A stretch of DNA of 51,120 nucleotides from WHSP01 sp040905505. GTDB lineage: Bacteria; Gemmatimonadota; Gemmatimonadetes; Longimicrobiales; Longimicrobiaceae. The stretch covers positions 1 to 51,120 of the forward strand of contig JBBDRL010000030.1 in the NCBI GenBank assembly GCA_040905505.1, given 5' to 3'. Positions 1-7,411 of this stretch are shown in pieces. The notes under the pieces are model-generated. The model ran no database searches, was not told where the DNA came from, and saw nothing but the letters and a program-made list of their open reading frames with translations. Position 1 is the stretch's first letter. The number at the start of each line of letters is the position of its first letter. Both the position numbers and the translations under genes were made by a program.

Positions 1-84
1 CCCGCGAATGCGGGGATCCAGTAGAGTGGCGCCCTCGCGCGACTGGCGAGGCTCGCACTGGACCCGCATTCGCGGGGATGACGT
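1..84. repeat. REP-like double palindrome at window edge
   Basis: Two arms of about 22 bases face each other. Each has a CCCGC-4 nt-GCGGG palindrome (positions 1-14 and 64-77) followed or preceded by a TCCAGT/ACTGGA block. The spacer between them contains another GC-rich inverted pair. The right arm ends in GGGGATGACG, a tail typical of dispersed REP-like intergenic repeats in GC-rich bacteria. It lies just beyond the 3' end of glnN, where it could act as a transcription-end or mRNA-stabilising structure. The element may extend outside the window. Confidence 0.6.
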
Positions 85-91
85 TTAAGAG

Positions 92-2290
92 CTACTTGAT
101 GAACAGCATGTCTCGATAAGTCGGCAGCGGCCATACGTCATCCGGAATCACCTTCTCCAGACGGTCCGCCACGTCGCGAACGGCACGTGCTGCCGGAATG
201 ATGTGATCGCGCATGTGGAACGCCTTCTCTTCGACTTCCTCGCCGCCCAGATCCGCGTTCACCTGGGCGAGCTTCTCGACCGCATCCTCGAGCTCGTTGA
301 CCAGCGCACTGACATGCTCCAGTGCCTGCCGAACGCCCTTGACGTCCACACCAACCGTCTTGGCCCGATCGGCCACAGCGAGGAGGTCGTTGAGGTATCG
401 GACGGCCGAGGGCAGGATCATCGTCCGTGCGATGTCGGCGGTGGTCTCACCCTCGATGTTGATCGTCTTGAAGTACTGCTCGGTCCAGATCTCGAGGCGC
501 GATGACAGCTCCTCCGGCGACAGAACGCCATACTTGTTGAAGAGATCGGAATTCTTCGAATCCTTGAGCTTCTCCAGGGCGTCGAGCGTGGTCGGAAGGT
601 TCAACAGCCCGCGCTCCTCAGCTTCCTTCTGCCACTCCTCGCTGTAGCCGTCGCCATTGAAGATGATGCGCTTGCATGCCGCGATCTCCTTGCCCAGCAG
701 GACGCGAAGGGCCTGCTCGAACTCCTTGCCGTCGGCGATCTGCTCCTCGAGCGCCGTGACCATCTCGTCGATGGATTCGGCCACGATCGTATTCAGCACG
801 GTCGCCGGGAAGGAGATCGACTGAGACGAGCCGACCGCGCGAAACTCGAACTTGTTCCCCGTAAAGGCGAACGGCGAGGTGCGGTTGCGATCGCCAGAAT
901 GCTTCGGAAGCTGCGGCAGGACCGGCGTTCCGAGGCCGAGCAAGCCGCCATTCTTCGCCTTCGCCTGCCCGCCTCGCTCGAGGTGCTCGAAGATCTCCGT
1001 GAGCTCCTCGCCGAGGAAAACCGAGATTATGGCAGGCGGCGCCTCGTTCGCGCCGAGCCGATGCTCGTTGCCGGGGTTCGCAATGCTGGCGCGCAAAAGG
1101 TCCTGGTGGCGTTCGACCGCGCGTAGCACCGCAGTGCAAAAGAAAAGGAACTGCATGTTGTCGTGCGGCGTGCCGCCCGGCTCCAGCAGATTCGCACTCT
1201 CGGTTCCGAACGACCAGTTCACGTGCTTGCCGCTACCGTTGATGCCCGAGAACGGCTTCTCGTGCAGCAGGCACACGAGCCCGTACTTCCGGGCGGTGTT
1301 CCGTAGCTCCAGCATCGTCAGGTGCTGATGGTCCGCCGCAACGTTCGCGTTCTCGTAAACCGGCGCCATCTCGTACTGTGCTGGCGCGACCTCGTTGTGC
1401 CGAGTCTTGACCGGTACGCCCAGCCGGTAGAGCTCGCGCTCGACCTCGATCATGCATGCCAGCACCCGCTGCGGAATGCTTCCGAAGTAGTGGTCCTCGA
1501 GCTCCTGCCCCTTCGGCGGCCTTGCCCCGAACAGCGTTCGCCCGGTCGCGAGCAGGTCCGGGCGGCGAAAGTAAAACTCCTGATCGATCAGGAAGAACTC
1601 CTGCTCCGGCCCGAGCGTGGCAAGAACCCGCCGCCCCGGCGTCTTGAACAGATTCAGCGCTCGGCGGGCCTGCGCATCGAGGGCATGCATGGAGCGAAGC
1701 AGCGGCGTCTTCTGGTCCAGCGCATGGCCCGCCCACGAGGCGTAGGCCGTCGGAATCGCCAGATAGGACGATCCTTCGCCCTCGACGATGAACGCGGGTG
1801 ACGTGGGATCCCAGGCCGTATACCCGCGGGCTTCGAACGTCGTCCGTAATCCGCCCGATGGGAATGATGACGCGTCCGGCTCACCCTGGACGAGCTCGCT
1901 CCCGGAGAACTCGATGACCGCACCCCCACCCTGATTCGGCGTGATGAACGAGTCGTGCTTCTCCGCCGTGTATCCCGTCAGCGGCTGGAACCAGTGCGTG
2001 AAGTGCGTGGCACCCTTCTCGAGCGCCCATTCCTTCATCGCAAGCGCCACCGCGTCCGTCACCGTCGGGTCCAGTTCCGTCCCCTGTTCGATCGTGCCCA
2101 TCAGTGCCTTGAACACAGGCTTCGGAAGTCTCGACCGCATCTCCGCCAGCCCGAACGTGTTCTGGCCGAAAATCTTCTCGACGTCCATGCTCGGCTTCCG
2201 AGCCGTGCTGTCCGCCGCGGGTCCAGAATTCACCGGTGTCCACCCCTTGGCGGCTGCCAGGATGTCGAATCGGGGGGATGTCTTCTGCAT
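92..2290 (-). CDS. glnN: Glutamine synthetase type III
   Basis: ATP-dependent ligation of ammonia to glutamate in the cytoplasm. The 732-residue length is that of the large GSIII class, not the roughly 450-residue GSI. The N-terminal region has the GSIII block FGQNTFGLAEMRSRLP. The catalytic core shows GPEQEFFLID, HNEVAPAQYEMAP, GSGKHVNWSFGT, NPGNEHRLGANEAPPA and RNRTSPFAFTGNKFEFR, which carry the metal, glutamate and ATP ligands. The ATG is preceded by GAGGAAGG at a good distance. It lies 14 bp downstream of an Lrp/AsnC regulator in the same direction, so the two are probably co-transcribed and the regulator may set nitrogen-responsive expression. Intact; no odd features seen. Confidence 0.97.
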   Translation of the reverse strand: MQKTSPRFDILAAAKGWTPVNSGPAADSTARKPSMDVEKIFGQNTFGLAEMRSRLPKPVFKALMGTIEQGTELDPTVTDAVALAMKEWALEKGATHFTHWFQPLTGYTAEKHDSFITPNQGGGAVIEFSGSELVQGEPDASSFPSGGLRTTFEARGYTAWDPTSPAFIVEGEGSSYLAIPTAYASWAGHALDQKTPLLRSMHALDAQARRALNLFKTPGRRVLATLGPEQEFFLIDQEFYFRRPDLLATGRTLFGARPPKGQELEDHYFGSIPQRVLACMIEVERELYRLGVPVKTRHNEVAPAQYEMAPVYENANVAADHQHLTMLELRNTARKYGLVCLLHEKPFSGINGSGKHVNWSFGTESANLLEPGGTPHDNMQFLFFCTAVLRAVERHQDLLRASIANPGNEHRLGANEAPPAIISVFLGEELTEIFEHLERGGQAKAKNGGLLGLGTPVLPQLPKHSGDRNRTSPFAFTGNKFEFRAVGSSQSISFPATVLNTIVAESIDEMVTALEEQIADGKEFEQALRVLLGKEIAACKRIIFNGDGYSEEWQKEAEERGLLNLPTTLDALEKLKDSKNSDLFNKYGVLSPEELSSRLEIWTEQYFKTINIEGETTADIARTMILPSAVRYLNDLLAVADRAKTVGVDVKGVRQALEHVSALVNELEDAVEKLAQVNADLGGEEVEEKAFHMRDHIIPAARAVRDVADRLEKVIPDDVWPLPTYRDMLFIK

Positions 2291-2304
2291 GTTCCTTCCT
2301 CAGG

Positions 2305-2841
2305 TCAGGGGTTGTGACGAAAAGGCACGTGCAGCCATGCGGCCGGTGTCCCGACCTCATCACTCCCGTCCCTTTCGACGAATTGACGCGAAATATCCTG
2401 CAAAGGTGCCCCGACGACCTCCTTCGCCGTCGACAATACCACACTTGTGGTCGTGCTCTGCACGCCCGGCCACGACTGAACCTCCGCGAGCAGACTCTCC
2501 AACGCGACCGTGCTCGCCGTCCGGACCTTCAACAAATGCGACCCCTGCCCGGTTACCGAATGGCACTCCAGGATCTCCGGGAGCTCCGCCACACGCTGCG
2601 AGAAGCCCCCGTAATGCTTCGATCCGTTGATCACCACCGAGATGAAAGCCGCTACCTCCAACCCGATCGCTCGCGGCTCCACGATCGCCGTGTACTGCCT
2701 GATGACCCCCCGCTCTTCCAACTTGCGGATTCGGTCCCCCACGGCGGGGGCCGATAGCCCCACCGCCTGGGCCAGCTCGTTCTGCGGGATCCGACCGGAC
2801 TCCTGTAGCAGCGAAACCAGCCGAATATCGGTCGCATCCAT
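2305..2841 (-). CDS. Lrp/AsnC family transcriptional regulator
   Basis: DNA-binding regulator of amino-acid or nitrogen metabolism. From the chosen ATG the protein is 178 residues and starts MDATDIRLVSLLQESGR, the classic AsnC-type helix-turn-helix opening. The HTH continues through QNELAQAVGLSAPAVGDRIRKLEERGVI. The second half is the RAM ligand-binding, oligomerisation domain, with LECHSVTGQGSHLLKV. The open frame extends 28 codons further upstream, but that stretch is AT-rich and unlike the family, so the internal ATG is preferred. Directly upstream of glnN, it is likely a local regulator of glutamine synthetase; its effector cannot be read from sequence. A TTTATA at 2860-2865 (TATAAA on the coding strand) is a possible -10 box, but no convincing -35 was found. 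Confidence 0.92.
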   Translation of the reverse strand: MDATDIRLVSLLQESGRIPQNELAQAVGLSAPAVGDRIRKLEERGVIRQYTAIVEPRAIGLEVAAFISVVINGSKHYGGFSQRVAELPEILECHSVTGQGSHLLKVRTASTVALESLLAEVQSWPGVQSTTTSVVLSTAKEVVGAPLQDISRQFVERDGSDEVGTPAAWLHVPFRHNP

Positions 2842-2952
2842 TGGGTGACTCACGCCGGCTTTATAAAAGTGGGTAAACTGGGAAATTAGCCTAAGAATGT
2901 AAACGCAACGCCTCCGGGTTGGCAAGGGCGGGGGAGGAGCGGGGGAGGAGCG

Positions 2953-4491
2953 TCAGCTAGGGTCGCGTAGCAGGTCGAACGGCCGCTGGCCCCGGAGCGG
3001 GAGAATGACGCCAGGGTTGAGGAGGCCCTGGGGATCGAAGGCGTCCTTGACGATGTGGAAGCAGGTGAGGATCTGGTCACCCCAGACCTGCTGTAGGAGG
3101 GGAGCGCGCAACCTCCCATCGCCATGCTCACCGGCGAGGGTGCCACCGAGCTGCACGACGAGCTGGGTGGTCTGGTGCAGGACTTCATGGAGTGTACCGC
3201 GCCACTCGGGGTCGGTCACGTCGACCAGCGGGTTGACGTGGATGTTGCCGTCGCCGGCGTGCCCGAAGATGACGGCCGGCAAGCGGTGGTGGTCGAGGAT
3301 CGCGCGAAGGCCGCGAATGTAGTCCGTCAGGCGCTCGAGCGGGACGACGGAGTCTTCGATGAACTGCATGGATACGCGAGTTCCCGCCTCGCGCGCGATG
3401 ATCGGGCTGGCGGCGTGTCTGACCTCCCAGAGGCGGGCCACGCTGACCGGATCGACCGCCTCGGTGATTCGAGAGGCGAGTGACGCGACCGCGCGGCGGA
3501 CCTCCCTGATCTTCGCAGCGAGCGCAGCTGGTGAATCAGCGGCGAATTCGACGAGAAGGAGCGCCTCGATGCCGGAGTGGAGCGGGTAGCCCGTGCTGCC
3601 GCCGCCCCGCCGGACGAGGTCGATGAAGGTACGATCCAGTAGCTCGCAGGTATCGGGAGTGAACGGAAGGAGCCGCAGAACGGTCTGCGTGGCGGAATCG
3701 AGGCTATCGAATTCAAGTACGAGGAGGCCGACGAAGCGAGGGGGGACAGCGAGATCGAGGGTGGCGCCGGTCACGATGCCGAGTGTCCCCTCGCTGCCGA
3801 TGACGAGGTCGAGGAGGTCGCCGGAGTCGAGGTACTCGCGTAGAGCGTAGCCGGATGAATTCTTCCGTACGTTCGGCCAGCGATCGGCGATGTTCGTGCG
3901 CGACGGCGCAAGCGCGGCGTCGAGGGTACTTTTCAGGTGCAGCAGGCGAGCGTCAGGAGCGGCGCCGCGGGTGAGAGACGAGCGGGTCCCATCGGCGAGG
4001 ACGAGGTCGACCGACCGGACCCAGGGGCGAGTGGCTCCGTATCGGAGGGAATGCGCGCCCGCAGCGTTGTTGGCGATCATGCCGCCGAGTGTGCATCGAG
4101 CGGCGCTGGAGGGGTCGACCGGAAGATACAGGTCGAACTCAGCGGCCGCGCTGTTGAGCTCGGCCAGGGTGGACCCGGGCTGCACGAGGGCAGTGGCCGC
4201 CACGCGATCGACGGCTGGCGGAGCCCGGAAATTCGTGACCATGTCGACGATCACATGCGGGCCCACGTTTCCCCCCGGCATCCCCGTTGCAGCACCGCGC
4301 GGGACGAGGGTGGCGCCGGACTCCGAGGCCCACCGCATGAGGGCCGCGACGTCTTGGGCATCGTTCGGGATGGCGGCGGCCGCGGGCATGGCGGCGAGGA
4401 TGCCGCTGGCGGAGGCGTAGGGCGCCTTTTGCTCGGGCTCCAGAAGGAACCTGCCGGAGAAGCCGAAATCAGCCGGTGCCGGGCTCATCAT
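2953..4491 (-). CDS. FAD-linked oxidase, GlcD/D-lactate dehydrogenase type
   Basis: Flavin-dependent 2-hydroxyacid dehydrogenase, probably oxidising D-lactate or glycolate and passing electrons to the quinone pool or cytochrome c. The N-terminal FAD-binding PCMH domain shows PRGAATGMPGGNVG and CTLGGMIANNAAGAHSLRYG. The C-terminal FAD_oxidase_C domain carries IFGHAGDGNIHVNP and GEHGDGRLR, which supply the metal and substrate ligands. At 512 residues it has no C-terminal Fe-S (GlpC-like) extension. Two consecutive ATG codons could start it. It points the same way as lrp-glnN but is 111 bp upstream, so co-transcription is uncertain. The exact substrate is not determinable from sequence. Confidence 0.9.
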   Translation of the reverse strand: MMSPAPADFGFSGRFLLEPEQKAPYASASGILAAMPAAAAIPNDAQDVAALMRWASESGATLVPRGAATGMPGGNVGPHVIVDMVTNFRAPPAVDRVAATALVQPGSTLAELNSAAAEFDLYLPVDPSSAARCTLGGMIANNAAGAHSLRYGATRPWVRSVDLVLADGTRSSLTRGAAPDARLLHLKSTLDAALAPSRTNIADRWPNVRKNSSGYALREYLDSGDLLDLVIGSEGTLGIVTGATLDLAVPPRFVGLLVLEFDSLDSATQTVLRLLPFTPDTCELLDRTFIDLVRRGGGSTGYPLHSGIEALLLVEFAADSPAALAAKIREVRRAVASLASRITEAVDPVSVARLWEVRHAASPIIAREAGTRVSMQFIEDSVVPLERLTDYIRGLRAILDHHRLPAVIFGHAGDGNIHVNPLVDVTDPEWRGTLHEVLHQTTQLVVQLGGTLAGEHGDGRLRAPLLQQVWGDQILTCFHIVKDAFDPQGLLNPGVILPLRGQRPFDLLRDPS

Positions 4492-4558
4492 GGTGATTGG
4501 TGGCCGCGGGCTGAGGAAGGAGCAGAGAACACCACGGGCGGCATCCGCCAGCCCCCGG

Positions 4559-4588
4559 TTGACGCGGGATCGAAAGGTAGCGTACGAT
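4559..4588 (+). promoter_or_regulatory. Putative sigma70-type promoter for DUF116 gene (near-leaderless)
   Basis: TTGACG at 4559-4564 and TACGAT at 4583-4588 are separated by 18 bp. Only 7 nt lie between the -10 box and the ATG at 4596. A start site at the usual distance would give a leaderless or nearly leaderless mRNA, which fits the absence of a Shine-Dalgarno sequence. Confidence 0.5.
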
Positions 4589-4595
4589 TCGAATC

Positions 4596-5483
4596 ATGAA
4601 CACCGACCAGCCCGCTATCACCGCAACACCGGAAAGTCGACCGACGGAAGGCACGTCGAGTAACCCGCTGCTCCTCCAGATCCGCTCGGATCGTCGGCTC
4701 GGCCACGAGTGGGACGACTGGGATGGCGAGCCCCTGCCCGACGGCGGCGTCTTCCAGGAGCGCGAGACCGTGTTCTTCCAGCTGACACTGGCGTCGGTGC
4801 TCGTCACGGCGGCTGCCGGGGCGGGCGGCCTATGGCTGATCGGGCCGCGGCTGGCCGAGCTCTGGCAGCCACTGCCCCGCTATGCGGGTCTGGGGATCGC
4901 GACGATCGCGGTGCTGGCCATCCTGTGGCTGGCGGCGATCGCCGCCGTGCTCAAAACGGGCCGAAACTGGCTGCCCGGCAGGATGGCCGAGCGAGGGCTG
5001 CTTCCGTGGCTGATGCCGAAGCTCGAGTGGTCGGCGCGGGTCGCCGGCCTCTCCCGCGACCGGGTCGGCAACGCGGCACTGCGTGTTCACAATCGGCTCG
5101 CCGTGGCGCGCGGATCGCAAGGGATCTCTCCCGACGAGCTTCTCATCCTGCTCCCGCGCTGCCTGGCGAAAGACGCAATGCAGACGGCGATGGGTATCTC
5201 GAAAAGGTACGGCGTGCCGTTGTTCGTTGCGGCACGCGGCCGCTATGCGCGTCAGATGATCGCGATGCGCCATCCGAAGGCGGTAGTGGCGGTCGCCTGC
5301 GAGCGGGACCTCGTCAGCGGGGTGCACGACGCCGCTCCGCACCTGCCCGTGCTCGGAACGACGCTCCAGCTGGGGGACGGCCCGTGTCGGAATACCCGCT
5401 TCGCCGCGAGCGAGCTCGAGGCACAGGTGCGGCTAACTCTCGGGCTGGAGACGGCGGTAGACGGGGCTGCGGTGGGGCGCTGA
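4596..5483 (+). CDS. DUF116 domain membrane protein
   Basis: Function unknown. The 295-residue protein has a polar N-terminus of about 65 residues, then two hydrophobic segments (about 68-90 and 100-124). A soluble C-terminal domain follows with the DUF116 pattern: a conserved asparagine in RVHNRL, then DELLILLPRCLAKDAM, the mid-domain VAVACERDLVSGV, and GDGPCRNTRF near the end. The usual DUF116 histidine in LLPHCLQ is arginine here. The remaining cysteines in CL, AC and GPC are kept, so a metal or Fe-S role is conceivable but unproven. It is divergent from the upstream FAD oxidase and convergent with the Fur-family gene, hence probably monocistronic. The assignment rests on motif recall. Confidence 0.75.
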   Translation: MNTDQPAITATPESRPTEGTSSNPLLLQIRSDRRLGHEWDDWDGEPLPDGGVFQERETVFFQLTLASVLVTAAAGAGGLWLIGPRLAELWQPLPRYAGLGIATIAVLAILWLAAIAAVLKTGRNWLPGRMAERGLLPWLMPKLEWSARVAGLSRDRVGNAALRVHNRLAVARGSQGISPDELLILLPRCLAKDAMQTAMGISKRYGVPLFVAARGRYARQMIAMRHPKAVVAVACERDLVSGVHDAAPHLPVLGTTLQLGDGPCRNTRFAASELEAQVRLTLGLETAVDGAAVGR

Positions 5484-5496
5484 GGGCGGCGGAGGA

Positions 5497-5533
5497 CGGG
5501 ACGGTTGGATCGGGACGGTTGGATCGGGACGGG
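5497..5533 (+). repeat. 14-bp tandem repeat between convergent genes
   Basis: The unit CGGGACGGTTGGAT occurs at 5497-5510 and 5511-5524, followed by a partial third copy ending at 5533. It fills the short space between the stop codons of the DUF116 gene and the Fur-family gene. Confidence 0.8.
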
Positions 5534-5534
5534 C

Positions 5535-5981
5535 TCAGGGCGCGCATTGGGTACAGTAGCCGACAACCTCGAGTCGGTAGCCTTCCACCCGGAACCCGTC
5601 GGCCGGCTGGATGTCGGGCAAATGACCAGAGATATTCGAGCTCTCCACATCACGAACCGACCCACAGTCGAGGCAACGTGCGTGGAAGTGCTCGTCGGTG
5701 CGCGCGTCGTAGCGGGCCGAGCCGTCGCCGTAGGTCAGCTTGGTGGCCAGGTCGCAGCTCACCAGCGTCTCCAGCGCCTTGTAGACCGTCGCGAGCGAGA
5801 TGTCCGAGATCTGGGCTCTGACGGACGTGAAGACCTCGTCGGCCGTCGGATGGTCGAGGCTGGCACACAGGAACCGATAGACGGCCGCGCGCTGTTCCGT
5901 GAAGCGCTGGCCGTTGGATTCGAGTACGCTACGAAGCGTCACATCGACCGGTTCGAGCGGTACGTTCGCGAGTGTCTCCAT
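5535..5981 (-). CDS. perR: Fur-family regulator, PerR-like peroxide sensor
   Basis: Metal-dependent repressor of 148 residues with an N-terminal winged helix (FTEQRAAVYRFL through ATVYKALETL) and a C-terminal dimerisation domain. The structural zinc site is two CXXC pairs, C103/C106 and C143/C146. The regulatory-site residues H44, D92, H98, H100 and D111 each match Bacillus PerR H37, D85, H91, H93 and D104 with a constant offset of 7. The aspartate at the last position favours PerR over iron-sensing Fur. The block LTYGDGSARYD is also PerR-like. The peroxide-sensing role is inference from these residues. It is transcribed divergently from a lipoprotein gene, from a promoter that reads as nearly leaderless. 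Confidence 0.88.
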   Translation of the reverse strand: METLANVPLEPVDVTLRSVLESNGQRFTEQRAAVYRFLCASLDHPTADEVFTSVRAQISDISLATVYKALETLVSCDLATKLTYGDGSARYDARTDEHFHARCLDCGSVRDVESSNISGHLPDIQPADGFRVEGYRLEVVGYCTQCAP

Positions 5982-5989
5982 ATGCTATC

Positions 5990-6018
5990 ACTTTATCTGA
6001 GCCGCCGGGGCATGTCAA
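5990..6018 (-). promoter_or_regulatory. Putative promoter of perR (near-leaderless)
   Basis: On the minus strand TTGACA (6013-6018) and TAAAGT (5990-5995) are separated by exactly 17 bp. Only 8 nt separate the -10 box from the perR ATG at 5981, so transcription should begin within a base or two of the start codon. No Shine-Dalgarno sequence is present. Confidence 0.6.
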
Positions 6019-6124
6019 CCGGCGGATCGTTGCAACCACGCCGGTTTCCTGGTGTCGGCACCCGCGCCGCGGCCGGCGCGAGACCTGCACTCGAGGGGGT
6101 GCACCCCTCAACACACCGAAGCCG

Positions 6125-6994
6125 ATGAGATCGAACCCGCCTCTCGCCGTACTGGCACTACTGGCTGCCGTCTCCGCATGCGATGGCGGCGAGGAGGTGG
6201 CCATATTGCCTCTGCCGTCGCTGGACCGCCCCACACCCGAAGCCCGCCTGGGGCTGCCCGAGCTGGCTGGGATGTGGCGTTTCGCTGGTTGGGAAGTGAT
6301 CAGGGGTGACAGCGCCGCGCTGGAGCGGACGTTCCCCAGCTTCGGTGAGCTCGCCCTCTCCACGCAGCGTCTCGACTCCATCGCCGGGACGTTCGTGCTC
6401 GGCGGGTCGCGGGTCCCGGTCGTCGGTGAGGTTCGGCGGGACGGCGAGGTCGCCATCGTGACCTATGTGGAGGGGACCCCAGGTAGCTTCATCGCCGGAC
6501 GGGTGCAGCGTGATACCTTATGGCTCGAGCTCACCTCGGTGCTTGCCGCAGATGAATGGCCCCGGGACGCGCGCGCAGCCTTCGTCCGATCACCCGTGCT
6601 CGAGCCGATCGCGTGGCTGCGAGGCGCTCGTCCGGGCGACCTCGAGCCCGAGGTCCCGGTCGACAGCGCCGAATCAGTCGACCCGAGCGGTCCACTGACG
6701 CCGGAACCGCAGCCCACCGCCCCACAGCCGCCAGCTTCCGGGACTCAGCCAGGGCCCACGGAGCAGCCGTCACAGCCGCAGCCCTCCGGGCCCACGCCCC
6801 AGCCGGCGCCCTCGACTCAACCGTCTCCGCAGCCGACCCCGGAACAAGCCCCGCCGTCCGAGCCTCCTGCACAGGCGCAGCCCGAGCCCGAGCCCGAGCC
6901 GGATGCGCAGCCCGAGCCTGAGCCGCAGCCCGAACCCGAGGCGGAGCAGGAGGGGCCGCGCCTGCTGGGCGAACCGGTCGACCCTCTGGACTGA
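6125..6994 (+). CDS. Lipoprotein with proline/glutamate-rich tail
   Basis: No known family recognised. From the chosen ATG the protein is 289 residues. It begins with a short basic segment and a hydrophobic stretch ending in the lipobox VSAC, with the acylated cysteine at about residue 19. The middle, about 40-170, is globular, with LPELAGMWRFAGWEVI and alternating hydrophobic stretches that look like beta-strands. The last 90 or so residues are low complexity: P, Q, S and T first, then PEPEPEP runs with D and Q. Such tails often span cell-wall or periplasmic space. The open frame continues 51 codons upstream, but only this ATG gives a signal peptide. The 3' end is intact, 51 bp before a run of N. 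Confidence 0.75.
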   Translation: MRSNPPLAVLALLAAVSACDGGEEVAILPLPSLDRPTPEARLGLPELAGMWRFAGWEVIRGDSAALERTFPSFGELALSTQRLDSIAGTFVLGGSRVPVVGEVRRDGEVAIVTYVEGTPGSFIAGRVQRDTLWLELTSVLAADEWPRDARAAFVRSPVLEPIAWLRGARPGDLEPEVPVDSAESVDPSGPLTPEPQPTAPQPPASGTQPGPTEQPSQPQPSGPTPQPAPSTQPSPQPTPEQAPPSEPPAQAQPEPEPEPDAQPEPEPQPEPEAEQEGPRLLGEPVDPLD

Positions 6995-7018
6995 GCACCA
7001 CATACTCCATTCTCTCGG

Positions 7019-7145
7019 CTGGCGAAGGGCTGGCGAAGGGCTGGCNNNNNNNNNNNNNNNNNNNNNNNNNNNNNNNNNNNNNNNNNNNNNNNNNNNNNNN
7101 NNNNNNNNNNNNNNNNNNNNNNNNNNNNNNNNNNNNNNNNNNNNN
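7019..7145. other. Scaffold gap (100 N) bordered by 11-bp tandem repeat
   Basis: Positions 7046-7145 are exactly 100 N, a conventional placeholder of unknown true size. The sequence before it, 7019-7045, is a tandem repeat of GGCGAAGGGCT (two and a half copies), so the assembly probably broke in this repeat. The flanks do not overlap each other. Missing sequence could include the promoter of the small gene that follows. Confidence 0.9.
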
Positions 7146-7191
7146 TCGACTGAAAGTGAAATTGTGAACCGCAGAGGCGAGGAAGGAATTC

Positions 7192-7365
7192 GTGGCAGAT
7201 AAACCGATCGACGAACCACCATTCGAAGGGGGCGCGCAGCCCGTTCGCGAGCAGCGCCCGGAAGTGCCGAGCGGCGGCCGGACGGCCGCGCAGATGGCTG
7301 TGCTCATCATCGCCGTACTCGCCATTCTGGCGGCGGTCCTCTGGTTCGCCGTCCCGTTCGGTTAG
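7192..7365 (+). CDS. Small single-pass membrane protein, 57 aa
   Basis: Unrecognised. A GTG start at 7192 is preceded by GAGGAAGG at a proper distance. The predicted protein has about 34 polar, proline-rich residues (start MADKPIDEPPFEGG), then a single hydrophobic helix of about 20 residues (MAVLIIAVLAILAAVLWF), and ends just after it. This is a tail-anchored or N-in single-span topology. Codon use matches its neighbours and the stop TAG lies 46 bp from the convergent glpD end. Its 5' context is cut by the assembly gap, so operon membership is unknown. Confidence 0.65.
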   Translation: MADKPIDEPPFEGGAQPVREQRPEVPSGGRTAAQMAVLIIAVLAILAAVLWFAVPFG

Positions 7366-7411
7366 CTTCGGATCTGGGGCTGACCTTGGGAGGTGATCGG
7401 TCGGGCTCCGG

